NCBI GenBank assembly: GCA_001464425.1
Contig: LNEK01000026.1
Coordinates: forward strand, 1 to 64,000
DNA length: 64,000 nt
From: Alphaproteobacteria bacterium Ga0077535
GTDB lineage: Bacteria > Pseudomonadota > Alphaproteobacteria > Caulobacterales > Aquidulcibacteraceae
Reading direction: 5' to 3'
Shown here in pieces: positions 7,898-17,585 of this stretch. The position numbers were made by a program, and so were the translations under genes. The number at the start of each line of letters is the position of its first letter. Within the stretch, counting starts at the first letter, position 1. The notes beneath the pieces were generated by a model. That model was not told the origin of the DNA and ran no database searches. It saw nothing but the letters and a program-made list of their open reading frames with translations.

Positions 7898-8040
7898 GGA
7901 ATGGTCCCTCCCGACCCGTCCGGACTACGGTGTGCGTTGACGAGGTAAGCGAGCGCGCCGAACGGGGCCAGTTTGAGGCACGCGCGGGGCCATTTGCGCG
8001 CACGAGCGCGTGAATCACGCTGATGTGTTATTCGCGCCGC

Positions 8041-9909
8041 TCAATCGCGCCGGCCGGTGCGTCGTTGCTCCGGGATCCATTCGCGCACCAAACCCTCAAG
8101 CACGCTCAGCGGCACTTCGCCGTGTAGCAACACGGTGTCGTGAAAGCCGCGGAGATCGAAGTCGGGGCCGAGTTCGTTGCGGGCGAGTTCACGCAGGCGT
8201 GAGATTTCGCGGCGGCCGAGCTCGTAGCTGCAAGCCTGGCCGGGCCAGACGATGTAGCGATCGACCTCGGTGGCGATGACGCCCGGCGCATCACCGGTGG
8301 TTTGCAACAGGTAGTCGATGGCCTGTTGGCGCGACCAATCCTTGGCGTGGAGGCCAGTGTCGACGACGAGGCGTGCGGCGCGCCAGAGCTGCCATCGCAG
8401 ATAGCCGATGCGGCCTACAGGATCGCTGTCGTAGAAACCGAGTTCGTCCGCCAGCTCTTCAGCGTAGAGGCCCCAGCCTTCGCTGTAGGCGTTGAAGCTG
8501 ATCAGGCGCGTCAGCAGCGGCGCGTCGGTTATCTCTTGCGCGAGCGCGATCTGGAAGTGATGGCCCGGCACGGCTTCGTGGAAATCTTGCGTCGGCAGAT
8601 CGATGCGGGTCATTTCGCCGAGATTGCGCAGGTTGATGTAATAGACGCCCGGCTGGGCGCCATCGAGCGACGGCGGTGAGTAGTACGCGCCTGGTGCGCC
8701 GGCTTCGGCGAACACCGGCACACGGCGCACTTCCATAGGGGAGCGCGGCAAGCGGCCGAACCATTGCGGTGCGCGTTCCATGACGCGGCTGACGCGCGTT
8801 TGCACGTCGGCTATCAGCTGGGCGCGGCCTTCGTCGCTGTCTTCGTAGGCGTAGCGCGGGTCGGCGGTCATTTGCGTGAGGCGTGCGCCGACGGGGCCCT
8901 GGGTTTGGCCGACACGGCGGAGCGCGATGTCGAGCTGCTGGGTGAGGGCGGCGACGCGCTGCAGGCCAATGGTGTGGATTTCGTCCGGCGTCAGGTTGGT
9001 CGTAGTCTCAACGCGGAGCGCTGCGGCGTAGAACTCGCCGCCGCGGGGCAGACGCGAGACGCTCGGCGCATCGCTGGCGTTAGCGCGATCGGCGCGGACG
9101 AACGCGAGTTGGCGCGCGTGCGCGGGCAGCACGTTGTCGCGCATGATGAGTTCGGCGCGGGCGAGTAAAGCAAGGTGGCGGCGCTCCAGCTCCGGGCGCT
9201 GCGCTTCTGGCGCGGCGGCGGTGAGGGCGTCGAGCTTGCGGCGAAAGCTGGTGATGTAAGGCTGCGCCATTGCCGGCTGCTGCAGCACGCCTTGAAGCAT
9301 CTGCGCGACCGTATCCATGATGAAGCCCGGCGGGCGCACGCCGTCTTGCGCTTCGGCGCGGGCGCGTTCGGTCTCTTGATCGATCGCGTCGGCGACAGCG
9401 CGTAAGCGCGAGAGATACGCTTCAGCGTCGGCGCGGTTCGCGACCGGATGGCGTTCGTCGAGGAAGGACGGCAGCGTGATGAAGGCGCTGTCGAGCTGGT
9501 TCAGCACGTAGGGCTGAATGCCGCCGAGGGCGGAGAAGTTGCCGAAGTCGAAGGCGGCGGCCTCGGCGGTGTTGGTGAATTGCGCTTCGAGGATTTCGTA
9601 GGTGAGGCGGTCCTCGTCGCGGATGCTTGCGGTGTCGAGGGCGCGCAATTCGGTGAAGCGGCGTAGGGCGGCGCTGCGGCGGGCTTCGAAGGCGCGCGAG
9701 GAACGATCATCGAGGCGGGCATTATAGGCGCCGCCAGCGTCGGCCTCGGAGACGCCGGCCTGAGCGGCGAGTTCTGGGCTGTCGGCCAGCAATTCGCGCG
9801 CCCAATCGTTGAGCCGTCCGTCGAATGCGGTGAGGGGCGCCGCTTGACGGGGGCCGCACGCGGCGAGCCCGGTCAGGATCAGTGCAAGCGCCCAATGCAT
9901 CGGTTTCAT
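8041..9909 (-). CDS. DUF885 metallopeptidase-like lipoprotein
   Basis: A 622-residue DUF885 protein. The start at 9909 gives a lipoprotein signal MKPMHWALALILTGLAACG with Cys18 as the lipid site, and is preceded by GAGGTG; a 37-residue upstream extension lacks these features. The C-terminal third holds a HExxPGHH motif (HEAVPGHHFQ, about 444-453) and a downstream EGWGLYAE (about 477-484), typical of this predicted zinc-metallopeptidase family of mostly helical proteins. It probably degrades peptides at the cell envelope. It is divergent from sapC. Confidence 0.85.
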   Translation of the reverse strand: MKPMHWALALILTGLAACGPRQAAPLTAFDGRLNDWARELLADSPELAAQAGVSEADAGGAYNARLDDRSSRAFEARRSAALRRFTELRALDTASIRDEDRLTYEILEAQFTNTAEAAAFDFGNFSALGGIQPYVLNQLDSAFITLPSFLDERHPVANRADAEAYLSRLRAVADAIDQETERARAEAQDGVRPPGFIMDTVAQMLQGVLQQPAMAQPYITSFRRKLDALTAAAPEAQRPELERRHLALLARAELIMRDNVLPAHARQLAFVRADRANASDAPSVSRLPRGGEFYAAALRVETTTNLTPDEIHTIGLQRVAALTQQLDIALRRVGQTQGPVGARLTQMTADPRYAYEDSDEGRAQLIADVQTRVSRVMERAPQWFGRLPRSPMEVRRVPVFAEAGAPGAYYSPPSLDGAQPGVYYINLRNLGEMTRIDLPTQDFHEAVPGHHFQIALAQEITDAPLLTRLISFNAYSEGWGLYAEELADELGFYDSDPVGRIGYLRWQLWRAARLVVDTGLHAKDWSRQQAIDYLLQTTGDAPGVIATEVDRYIVWPGQACSYELGRREISRLRELARNELGPDFDLRGFHDTVLLHGEVPLSVLEGLVREWIPEQRRTGRRD

Positions 9910-10065
9910 ACGCACCTCGTCTGCAAAACGCCGATTCCGGCGCGCTGGAGGACATACCATGCTGCGTTGAGGGGGAAAGCGGGCCGGGGGCAGCGCTGGC
10001 CTGTTGCGGAAAGTCCGCATTCGTGGTTGGACAGCGCCTCAATTTAGGGAACAGCGGAGATCCCC

Positions 10066-10884
10066 ATGACGACCGCCGGCGGCGGCCAGCAGACGCTGGG
10101 CAAAATCCTCTTTTATCGTCAGCTCGAGCCTCTCTCGATTGAGAAGCATCGGTCGCTGGGGGTAAGCCAAGTCTCCAATCCCTTCTCATTCCTGGCCGAC
10201 ACGCACCTAGTGCCGTTGACTGTGGACGAGTTCGGTCTTGCGGCGGTTTGCTATCCGATCATCTTCGACACGCAGTCGAAAACACCGCTCGCGGTGATGG
10301 GCCTGCGTCCTGGGATGAACGTATTCCTCGGTGCTGACGGCTCGCTCGACCCGGAAGTGTATCTGCCTGCGTTCGCGCGCCGCTATCCGTTTCTGCCGAT
10401 CATGGCGGGCGATACCGGCCAGCAACAGGCGGCGCCGCAGGGGCAAGAAGGCGATAAGGTTCTCGTTTGCATCGATCGCGCTGCGAAGATGCTTTCGTCG
10501 ACGCCGGAACTGCCGTTCTTCGAAGGCGATAAGCCGTCGCGTTACACGCAGGAAGCGATCCAGTTCTGCCGCGAGTTCGATATGCTCGGCCGCCGCACGC
10601 AGGAATTCGTGAAGCTGATCGACGATAATGGCCTGTTTGAGCTCACACCGCTCTCGCTGCCGCGCGCCAATTCGGACGGCAAGCCAGCCGAGCCGCAAAA
10701 GATCGGCGAGTATCTGCGTATCTCCGAGCAGAAGCTGAACGCGCTGCCGAAGGACAAGTATCTCGATCTGCGTGACAAGGGCGTCACCGCCGTGATGCAT
10801 GCGCACCTGCTCTCGCTCGGCCTGTGGCCGAAGATTTTGAGCCGTGCGGCCCGCATCCAGGCTTCGACCCCGCTCAGCAACTAA
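10066..10884 (+). CDS. SapC family protein
   Basis: A 272-residue SapC-family protein. Characteristic parts are the early FYRQLEPLSIEKHRSLG segment, THLVPLTVDEFGLAAVCYPIIF and the CREFDMLGRRTQEFVKLI helix. The family is named for an S-layer-associated Campylobacter locus. In alphaproteobacteria it is usually found near TonB receptors and tryptophan halogenases, but no such neighbour is adjacent here. No signal peptide is apparent. The gene is followed immediately by a good terminator, so it is monocistronic. Confidence 0.85.
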   Translation: MTTAGGGQQTLGKILFYRQLEPLSIEKHRSLGVSQVSNPFSFLADTHLVPLTVDEFGLAAVCYPIIFDTQSKTPLAVMGLRPGMNVFLGADGSLDPEVYLPAFARRYPFLPIMAGDTGQQQAAPQGQEGDKVLVCIDRAAKMLSSTPELPFFEGDKPSRYTQEAIQFCREFDMLGRRTQEFVKLIDDNGLFELTPLSLPRANSDGKPAEPQKIGEYLRISEQKLNALPKDKYLDLRDKGVTAVMHAHLLSLGLWPKILSRAARIQASTPLSN

Positions 10885-10907
10885 GTTCGGGTCTCATCCG
10901 TAAGAAG

Positions 10908-10946
10908 AAGCGCCTTCTCCGGTTCCGGGGGAGGCGCTTTTTCTTT
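10908..10946 (+). terminator. Intrinsic terminator of sapC
   Basis: A stem AAGCGCC (10908-10914)/GGCGCTT (10933-10939), with further weak pairing inside, is followed by TTTTTCTTT. It lies 24 bases after the sapC stop. Confidence 0.8.
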
Positions 10947-10977
10947 GCCGCATTGGCGCGGGTTGGCTTCAGGGGCT

Positions 10978-13110
10978 ATGTCACGGGCGATGATGCGTTT
11001 TTTCCCGATGATCGCTCTGGCTCTCGGTTTGCTTGCCAGCCCTGCCGCCGCGCAGCCGGTGCGCACCGATAATGTCGAAGCTGAATTGCACAGCGCCCGC
11101 GCCGCAGTGGCGCCGGGCGAGACGTTCACGATCGTGCTGCGCCAGACCATCCGTGAGCACTGGCACACCTATTGGCGCAATCCCGGCGATAGCGGCGAAG
11201 CGACGGAGCTGACTTGGACGTCGCCGCAAGGCGCGCGTGTTGGCGAGATCCAGTGGCCGGCGCCGGAAGCGATCCCGTTCGCGATGCTGGTGAACTACGG
11301 CTATTCGGGCGAAGTTCTGTTTCCGATCGAGGTGACGGCGCCGGCGAATGCGCGGCCCGGCGAGACGCTGACGTTTACGGCTGATGCGTATTGGCTCGTC
11401 TGTTCGGATGTTTGCATTCCGGAAGAAGCGCAGTTGCTGTTCACCGTGCCGGTGGCGGCGCAAGGCGCGGACAATCCGGATTGGTCGGCGCGCATTGGTG
11501 AAGCGGTCGCGGCGTTGCCGCGCGAGCGCCCCGGTACGTTCGCCACGATCAGCACTGATGGCACGCTCTCGGCGGCGTTGCCGCAATTGGGCGAAGTGCG
11601 CAATCCGCGCTTCTTTCCGTTTAGCCGCGATGTGATGCGCAATGCAGAGCCGCAGCGGCCGCGCGTGGGCGAAAGCGGCCTCAGCTTTACGCTAACACCG
11701 GGCGTCGCCGAAAATCTGGGGCAAGCGCCGCTTGAGGGCGTCGTCGTTTACGAGGTGCGCGAAGGCGGCGACTGGGCGCGGCGTGGTGTGGAGATCACCG
11801 CGCAACCAGGTGAGCCGATGGCCGGCGTCAGCGATCGCGCGGCGACGATCTCTCCTGATTATGCGTTGGCTGAGCTTGAGGGCGCTGCGAGCGGAAGCGC
11901 CGCTGCGCCGAGCGAGCCGCTCACACCGGTTGCGCTTATCACCGCGCTGGTGCTGGCGTTCATTGGCGGGCTCATTCTCAATGTCATGCCGTGCGTACTG
12001 CCGGTGCTTTCGATCAAAGCGCTTTCGTTTGCAGGCGGCGTGCATGCGGGCGAGGCACGCCGGCACGGGCTGCTCTATTTTGCTGGCGTGATGGCGACGT
12101 TCCTGGCGCTGGCCAGCTTGCTGATCATCTTGCGCGAAGCGGGTGCGGCGGTGGGCTGGGGCTTCCAGTTGCAGGAGCCGTGGGTGACAAGCGCTTTGGC
12201 GCTGCTCTTCTTCCTCGTCGGCCTCAATTTGCTTGGCGTGTTCGAGATTGGCGGCTCGCTCCAAAACACGGGCGGTGCGCTGACCGCACGCGGCGGCGAT
12301 GCCGGTGCGTTCTTCACCGGCGCGCTTGCGGTCATCGCGGCAACGCCGTGCACGGCGCCGTTCATGGCCGGCGCGATTGGCGCGGCGCTGACGCAGCCCG
12401 CGGCGGTGACGCTCACGATCTTTGCGGCGCTCGCGTTTGGCTTTGCGTTGCCATTGACGCTGTTGCATTTCGCGCCGGGGCTGCAAAAGCTCATTCCGAA
12501 GCCGGGGCCGTGGATGGAGCGGGTGCGCAATGTGCTCGCCTTCCCGATGTTTGCAGCTGCTGTGTGGCTGGTTTGGGTGCTGGCGGCGCAAGCGGGCGCC
12601 GATGGCGTCGCGGCGCTGCTTGGCTTGATGGCGGCGATTGCGTTTGCGCTGTTCGTGGCGCGTTGGGGCCGCGCCTGGATGATTGCGGGCGCCGTCGCCA
12701 TCGCGCTGACGGCGGCGTTCACGTGGCGGCCGCTGCTTGGCGCGCAAGTGGAGGCTGAGCTGATCTCGGAGCCGTGGAGCGTCGCGCGCGTCGAAGAACT
12801 GCGCGGCGAAGGGCGCGGCGTGTTCGTGAACTTCACCGCGGCGTGGTGCGTCACATGCAAGGTCAACGAAGCCGCAGCACTGTCGCAGCCGTCAGTTGCG
12901 CAGGCGTTTGCGCAGGCGAATGTCGCGTATCTTGTGGGCGACTGGACCAACCGTGATGAAGAAATTGCAACGGCGCTAGGCCAGCATGGACGCGCCGGGG
13001 TGCCGCTCTACATTTTCTATCCGCCCGAAGGTGAGCCGATTGTGCTGCCGCAGGGCGTGCTGCTCAGCCAAGATTTGGTAGTCGAGACGATAACGGGAGA
13101 CGCATCATGA
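10978..13110 (+). CDS. DsbD/ScsB-like thiol:disulfide interchange protein
   Basis: A 710-residue protein that carries reducing power across the inner membrane. After a signal peptide (cleaved after AAAQ, about residue 26) comes a periplasmic domain with the CxxxC pair C142/C146. The DsbD membrane core follows, with Cys339 in NVMPCVLPVLSIK and Cys458 in AATPCTAPFM. The C-terminal thioredoxin domain has AWCVTCK (C624/C627). All six electron-transfer cysteines expected for the three modules are present. ATG 10978 follows AGGGGC. The next gene, a redoxin, overlaps by ATGA, suggesting it is a partner or target of the reductant. Confidence 0.85.
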   Translation: MSRAMMRFFPMIALALGLLASPAAAQPVRTDNVEAELHSARAAVAPGETFTIVLRQTIREHWHTYWRNPGDSGEATELTWTSPQGARVGEIQWPAPEAIPFAMLVNYGYSGEVLFPIEVTAPANARPGETLTFTADAYWLVCSDVCIPEEAQLLFTVPVAAQGADNPDWSARIGEAVAALPRERPGTFATISTDGTLSAALPQLGEVRNPRFFPFSRDVMRNAEPQRPRVGESGLSFTLTPGVAENLGQAPLEGVVVYEVREGGDWARRGVEITAQPGEPMAGVSDRAATISPDYALAELEGAASGSAAAPSEPLTPVALITALVLAFIGGLILNVMPCVLPVLSIKALSFAGGVHAGEARRHGLLYFAGVMATFLALASLLIILREAGAAVGWGFQLQEPWVTSALALLFFLVGLNLLGVFEIGGSLQNTGGALTARGGDAGAFFTGALAVIAATPCTAPFMAGAIGAALTQPAAVTLTIFAALAFGFALPLTLLHFAPGLQKLIPKPGPWMERVRNVLAFPMFAAAVWLVWVLAAQAGADGVAALLGLMAAIAFALFVARWGRAWMIAGAVAIALTAAFTWRPLLGAQVEAELISEPWSVARVEELRGEGRGVFVNFTAAWCVTCKVNEAAALSQPSVAQAFAQANVAYLVGDWTNRDEEIATALGQHGRAGVPLYIFYPPEGEPIVLPQGVLLSQDLVVETITGDAS

Positions 13111-13760
13111 GTGAGAAGACTTCACGCCGTACGTTGTTGTTGGCCGGCGCCGGCGTTGCGCTTGCAGGCGCTATTGGCGGCGGCTTGCTGCTTTCGAGCG
13201 GCAATGCCGAGGCGACAGTCGCGACGGGCGCGCAGGCGCCGGCATTCTCCGTGCGCGACGCTGCGGGCGCGACCCGCACGCTGGCGGAATTCCGCGGCCG
13301 CTTGGTCGTGCTCGAATGGACCAATCATGGCTGCCCGTACGTGCGCAAACACTATGACAGCCGCAACATGCAGACGTTGCAGCAGGAGGCGATCGCTTCG
13401 GGCGCGGTGTGGCTGCAGGTGATTTCATCGGCGCCGGGCGAGCAGGGGCACCTCGATGGCGCCGGCGTGCGGGCGCGGTTGCAAAGCGACAACGCTGCGC
13501 CGACGGCGACATTGCTCGATCCGAACGGCACGATGGGTCGCACTTATGGCGCGCTGACCACGCCGCACATGTACATCATCAGCCCGCAAGGCGCGGTGTT
13601 GTACCAAGGCGCGATCGATGATCGGCCATCGGCGCGTCCAGCCTCGCTTGAGGGCGCGAACAATTACGTGCGCGCGGCTTTGGCGGACATCGCGGCGGGA
13701 CGTGCTGTGCAGACGGCGCAGACAACACCGTATGGCTGCAACGTGAAGTACGCGACGTAG
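13107..13760 (+). CDS. Thioredoxin-fold redoxin with Tat-like signal
   Basis: A 217-residue exported redoxin. The N-terminus has a twin-arginine-like signal (SRRTLLLAGAGVALAGAIGGG). The mature part is AhpC/TSA-like (GAQAPAFSVRDAAGATRTLAEFRGRLVVLEW). Only one active-site Cys is visible, in NHGCPYVRKHY, so it is more like a peroxiredoxin-type redoxin than a CxxC thioredoxin; a second Cys lies near the end (YGCNVKYAT). It is translationally coupled to the DsbD-like gene, which probably keeps it reduced. It ends with a strong terminator. Confidence 0.8.
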   Translation: MSEKTSRRTLLLAGAGVALAGAIGGGLLLSSGNAEATVATGAQAPAFSVRDAAGATRTLAEFRGRLVVLEWTNHGCPYVRKHYDSRNMQTLQQEAIASGAVWLQVISSAPGEQGHLDGAGVRARLQSDNAAPTATLLDPNGTMGRTYGALTTPHMYIISPQGAVLYQGAIDDRPSARPASLEGANNYVRAALADIAAGRAVQTAQTTPYGCNVKYAT

Positions 13761-13770
13761 TCCCGGGAGC

Positions 13771-13795
13771 GCGGGCCTTCGGGCCCGCCTTCTTA
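13771..13795 (+). terminator. Intrinsic terminator of dsbD-redoxin operon
   Basis: GCGGGCC (13771-13777)/GGCCCGC (13782-13788) with a TTCG tetraloop, followed by CTTCTT. It slightly overlaps the stop of the opposing gene at 13793. Confidence 0.75.
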
Positions 13796-14203
13796 ATTCC
13801 GCAGCGCGACGCTTTGCGATTGCGCTTCGGCTTGCGCCATGTCGGCGGCGGCGCTGGCGGCCATTGGGGCGATCAGCACGGCGTCGTCGAGCAACACACG
13901 AAGATTGGTGAACGCGGTCGCGCGTTCGCTGGCTGTGTCGGCGGCTTGCAGCTCTTCAGCGCGTTCGCGGGCGTCTTCGGCGATGCCGTGGAAGATGCAG
14001 GGCAGGTCTTGCTCGACGCCGGCTTCACGCAAAGCGGCGGAGAGCCGTTCCGCGTCGCCGGAGAAGTCCTCGATGCCGGCGATCAAGGCCGGGGTCACTT
14101 CGGTGATGGCGGAGAGCGCGCGGGCTTCAGTCTCGACTTCGGCGGCGAGCGCCGGGAGCTGGGTCAGATTCGCGCTAAGCATAAAAGCGATACAGGTGAG
14201 CAT
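13793..14203 (-). CDS. Small secreted helical protein, unrecognised
   Basis: A 136-residue protein with an N-terminal signal (MLTCIAFMLSANLTQLPALAAE) and a mature part rich in Ala and Glu, predicted mostly helical. It holds a single Cys (LPCIFHG, about residue 67). I do not recognise a family. The start at 14203 is supported by GGAGAAGG eight bases upstream; a longer form to 14245 adds only Arg/Pro. It is divergent from the histidine ammonia-lyase gene. Confidence 0.6.
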   Translation of the reverse strand: MLTCIAFMLSANLTQLPALAAEVETEARALSAITEVTPALIAGIEDFSGDAERLSAALREAGVEQDLPCIFHGIAEDARERAEELQAADTASERATAFTNLRVLLDDAVLIAPMAASAAADMAQAEAQSQSVALRN

Positions 14204-14320
14204 GGGCGGGCGCCTTCTCCGGACAGGTGAGAAAGCCGTGAGCAAAAGCGGCGCCGCGCCCGGCCTCGCCTCGGGTCATGGTTTACGCTAGAGCCGGCGC
14301 ATCAAAGCAGGAGCGGGCGG

Positions 14321-15949
14321 ATGGGCGTGGTCACGCTGGACTTGGCGGGCAGTCTCACCATTGCCGATATTGAGGCGGTGGCGCTGGGCCGGGCCAAGGT
14401 GGCGCTCGCGGCGGATGCGCGCGCGCATGTGGCCGCGATGCGCGAGCAGGCTGAGCGCGATCTGAGCGCCGCGCTGGCCGCTGATAAGGATAAGCGGGTT
14501 TATGGGCTCAACACGGGCTTTGGCTCAAACTTCAAGGATTATGTCAGCCCGGACGATCTGAAGCAGCTGCAGGAGAATTTGATCCTGTCGCATTGCGTCG
14601 GGATGGGGCCGGCGGCGCCGGTTTCGGTGGTGCGTGCGACGATGCTGATGCGCGCGGCCTCGCTGGCGCGCGGGCATTCGATCGTACGGCCGGTGGTGAT
14701 CGAGACGTTGATCGACATGCTTAACAATGGCGTGACGCCAGCTGTGCCGCGCTACGGGACGGTGTCGGCGAGCGGCGATCTTGCGCCGCTTTCGCACATC
14801 GCAGCGGTGGTGATCGGCAAGGGCCGGGTGCTTGATGCGGATGGCAAGGAGGTCGCGACGGCGGGCTATCTGGCCAAGCACAAAGGCGCGTTCACGCCGA
14901 TCTCGCTTGAGATGAAAGAGGGCCTCGCGCTCAACAATGGCTGCCAATATTCCAATGCGTGGGGCGCGCTAGCTGCGGCGATGATGCGGCGGCTGATCGA
15001 GGCAGCGGCGCTTAATGCAGCGATCGGCGTGCAAGTGATGCGCGGGTCGGGCCGGCCGTTTCGGGCTGATCTGCATTGGTTGCGGCCGCATCCGGGCGCG
15101 CAGGAAGTTGCGGGCTGGGTGTTCGATTTGCTTGAGGGCTACCAGTTCCGTGATCTCGGGACGGATGCGAAGTATGATTACGACCAGAAGATCCAGGATC
15201 CGTACAATCTGCGCTGCGCCGCGCAGATTTTGGGGCCGTGCCTGGATTTGATCGAGCGCGCGGAGCATACGCTCACCATCGAAGCGCGCAGTGTCACCGA
15301 TAATCCGATCGATCTGAACGATGGCGCCGAAGGCTACGATCTTGATCTGATTACGTCAGGCGGGCATTTCCACGGCATGTCGCTCGCGGTTGATACGTAT
15401 GGGCTCTTGCAAGCCGCGGGCATCATGGCGCGGGTTTCCAACATGCGTTGCGTGCGCATCGTCGATGCGGCGCGCAATAAAGGCCTCGGGCCGCAAGTGC
15501 GCGGCGCGAAAGCGAACAGCACTGAGTCCGGCTTGATGTTGATGGAGTACACCACGGCGGGGCTCTGCAATCACATTTGGGGCTTGGCTTCGCCCTCGCA
15601 CCTCATGTCGATCTCGACCGATAGCGGGCAAGAGGATCATGTCAGCATGGCCGCGAACGTGGCGATGCGGGCCTATGAGGCGGCGGAGCGGCTGGCGGAA
15701 TTGTTCGCCATCGAGCTTGCTTTCGCGGCGCAGGCCGAGCGCGTGCGTCAGCGCGAAATGGGCGAGCCGCAGGCGCTACCGCCGGCTGCGCTTGGCAAGC
15801 GCACGCAGGCTGCTTTAGAAGCTGTGGATGCGGCGTTTCCGCCGGTCGAGAGCGACCGGGAATTGTCGTGGGACATGATGCAATTGGCTGAGAAAGTGCT
15901 CTCCGGCGAGATCGTCAAAGCGACCGGCTACGGCTTCGGGCGACATTGA
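14321..15949 (+). CDS. hutH: Histidine ammonia-lyase family protein (HAL-like)
   Basis: A 542-residue MIO-dependent aromatic amino acid lyase that deaminates its substrate to the enoate plus ammonia. The MIO cofactor triad Ala150-Ser151-Gly152 sits in TVSASGDLAPLSH. The catalytic Tyr is in VYGLNTGFG (Tyr61). The selectivity pair reads SH (residues 90-91 in LILSHCVGMG) as in histidine lyases, not HL as in tyrosine lyases. QEDHVSMAANVA is also HAL-like. No hutU, hutI or hutG is nearby and the gene precedes hisS by 61 bases, so a role outside a standard hut pathway is possible. It is slightly longer than usual (about 510). Confidence 0.8.
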   Translation: MGVVTLDLAGSLTIADIEAVALGRAKVALAADARAHVAAMREQAERDLSAALAADKDKRVYGLNTGFGSNFKDYVSPDDLKQLQENLILSHCVGMGPAAPVSVVRATMLMRAASLARGHSIVRPVVIETLIDMLNNGVTPAVPRYGTVSASGDLAPLSHIAAVVIGKGRVLDADGKEVATAGYLAKHKGAFTPISLEMKEGLALNNGCQYSNAWGALAAAMMRRLIEAAALNAAIGVQVMRGSGRPFRADLHWLRPHPGAQEVAGWVFDLLEGYQFRDLGTDAKYDYDQKIQDPYNLRCAAQILGPCLDLIERAEHTLTIEARSVTDNPIDLNDGAEGYDLDLITSGGHFHGMSLAVDTYGLLQAAGIMARVSNMRCVRIVDAARNKGLGPQVRGAKANSTESGLMLMEYTTAGLCNHIWGLASPSHLMSISTDSGQEDHVSMAANVAMRAYEAAERLAELFAIELAFAAQAERVRQREMGEPQALPPAALGKRTQAALEAVDAAFPPVESDRELSWDMMQLAEKVLSGEIVKATGYGFGRH

Positions 15950-16010
15950 GGCGCGTCCACACGCCTTCAAACCAAGCGCTTCGTCCATACGTACCGTTGA
16001 AAGTATCGCC

Positions 16011-17483
16011 ATGAGCAATTCTGAATCCAAACTCGTCGCCGCTGAGAAACCGCGCGGCTTTGTCGATAAACTAGGCGCCGATGCTGGCGCTGAAGAGCGC
16101 ATCGTTACGGCTGTCGGCAAAGTGTACGAGAAGTGGGGCTTTGATCGGCTGGAGACGCCGGCCATCGAGTTCACCGGCGCGCTCGGTAAATTCCTACCGG
16201 ACACGGATCGCCCTAACGAAGGCGTGTTCTCGTTTCAGGACGATGAGCGCTGGCTGTCGCTGCGCTATGATCTGACGGCGCCGCTGGCGCGCTTTGCGGC
16301 TGAAAATCGCGACAGCCTGCCGAAGCCGTTCCGCCGTTGGCAGACGGGTTCGGTGTGGCGCAACGAAAAACCGGGGCCAGGGCGCTTCCGTCAGTTCGTG
16401 CAATGCGATGCGGATACAGTGGGCTCGGACAATCCCGCCGCTGATGCTGAGATCATCGCTATGGCGGGCGAGGCGCTTGAAGCGATCGGCGTCGCGCGCG
16501 ACGGCTACCTCTTCAAGATCAATTCGCGTCGCATTCTGAATGGCGTGCTGCTCGGTATTGGGCTTGAGCCCGAAAGCAAGGCGCGGCTCACTGTGATGCG
16601 CGCGATCGATAAGCTTGACCGCGTTGGCGTCGAGGGTGTTGCGGCATTGCTTGGCAAAGGCCGCAAGGACGAGAGCGGCGACTTCACCAAAGGCGCTGAG
16701 CTCGATCCGGCAAATGTTCAGAAGGTGATCGACTTCGTGACGCTGCCGACGGAGTCGCGGTCGGCGGTGCTTGAGGGGCTGGGCCGCCTCGTCGGCGACA
16801 ATGATGAAGGCCGCGCTGGTCTTGCTGAACTTGCGGGCATCGACGCGGTGCTGAGTGCGCTCGGCATCGATGATCGCCGCGCGCGCATCGATCCTTCTGT
16901 CGTGCGCGGGCTCGAATATTATACGGGCGCTGTCTATGAGGCCGAACTTACGGCGACGGTGGTCGATGACGGGCGCTTGGTGCGCTTTGGATCTGTCGGC
17001 GGCGGTGGGCGCTACGATGATCTCATTGCGCGCTTCACCGGTGAGCGCATGCCGGCGACCGGGTTCTCGATCGGCGTCAGCCGTTTGATTGCGGCGCAGC
17101 AGGCGCTCGGGATCGGCGGAGAATCGGCGCTCGCGCCCCTGGTGATCGTGCTGGCGATGGATCGCGACCGGATGGGGGATTATTTCGCGATCGCAAACGA
17201 ATTGCGCCAGGGCGGCGTTCGCGCGGAGGTCTATCTCGGCAGCGCCGGGATGAAGGCGCAAATGAAGTATGCGGATAAGCGCCAAGCCCGCATCGCCCTT
17301 ATTCAGGGTGGCGACGAGTTGGCTAAAGGCGTGGTTACGCTGAAAGATTTGAAGCTTGGGGCGGCGATAGCATCCAAGCTCGGCGAGGACCGGGAGGCCT
17401 ACGCCAAGGCCCGTGAGCAGGTGCAGCAGGAAGCGCCACGCGCCCAGGTTGTCGCCGCTGTGCAGCAAATGCTCGCCCGCTGA
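16011..17483 (+). CDS. hisS: Histidyl-tRNA synthetase, divergent alphaproteobacterial type
   Basis: A 490-residue class II synthetase charging tRNA-His. Motif 2 reads WRNEKPGPGRFRQF (116-129) instead of the usual FRHERPQKGRYRQF. The HisA-type segment is GLEYYTGAVYEA, the glycine-rich turn is GSVGGGGRYDDLI and motif 3 is GFSIGVSRL. The C-terminal anticodon-binding domain is about 380-470. This divergent form is known from Caulobacter and relatives, where tRNA-His lacks the extra G-1 and the enzyme has changed its recognition. It lies 61 bases after the histidine lyase gene and ends with a terminator. Confidence 0.92.
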   Translation: MSNSESKLVAAEKPRGFVDKLGADAGAEERIVTAVGKVYEKWGFDRLETPAIEFTGALGKFLPDTDRPNEGVFSFQDDERWLSLRYDLTAPLARFAAENRDSLPKPFRRWQTGSVWRNEKPGPGRFRQFVQCDADTVGSDNPAADAEIIAMAGEALEAIGVARDGYLFKINSRRILNGVLLGIGLEPESKARLTVMRAIDKLDRVGVEGVAALLGKGRKDESGDFTKGAELDPANVQKVIDFVTLPTESRSAVLEGLGRLVGDNDEGRAGLAELAGIDAVLSALGIDDRRARIDPSVVRGLEYYTGAVYEAELTATVVDDGRLVRFGSVGGGGRYDDLIARFTGERMPATGFSIGVSRLIAAQQALGIGGESALAPLVIVLAMDRDRMGDYFAIANELRQGGVRAEVYLGSAGMKAQMKYADKRQARIALIQGGDELAKGVVTLKDLKLGAAIASKLGEDREAYAKAREQVQQEAPRAQVVAAVQQMLAR

Positions 17484-17585
17484 TCGCGAACGCTTGACCC
17501 CACACAAAGTGGGCGTAATTTCGCCGCGATCGCCGGTCGCGGGCGGTCGCGTTTCGGGGAGGAGACGCCCTTATAAAAGCGACGT

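Noticed and set aside
11692..12747. Long Arg-rich frame opposite the DsbD-like gene
   Set aside because: A shadow of membrane-helix codons; Arg/His repeats are typical of antisense GC-rich frames.
16194..17507. 437-codon frame opposite hisS
   Set aside because: It covers hisS completely in antisense and has no recognisable domain.
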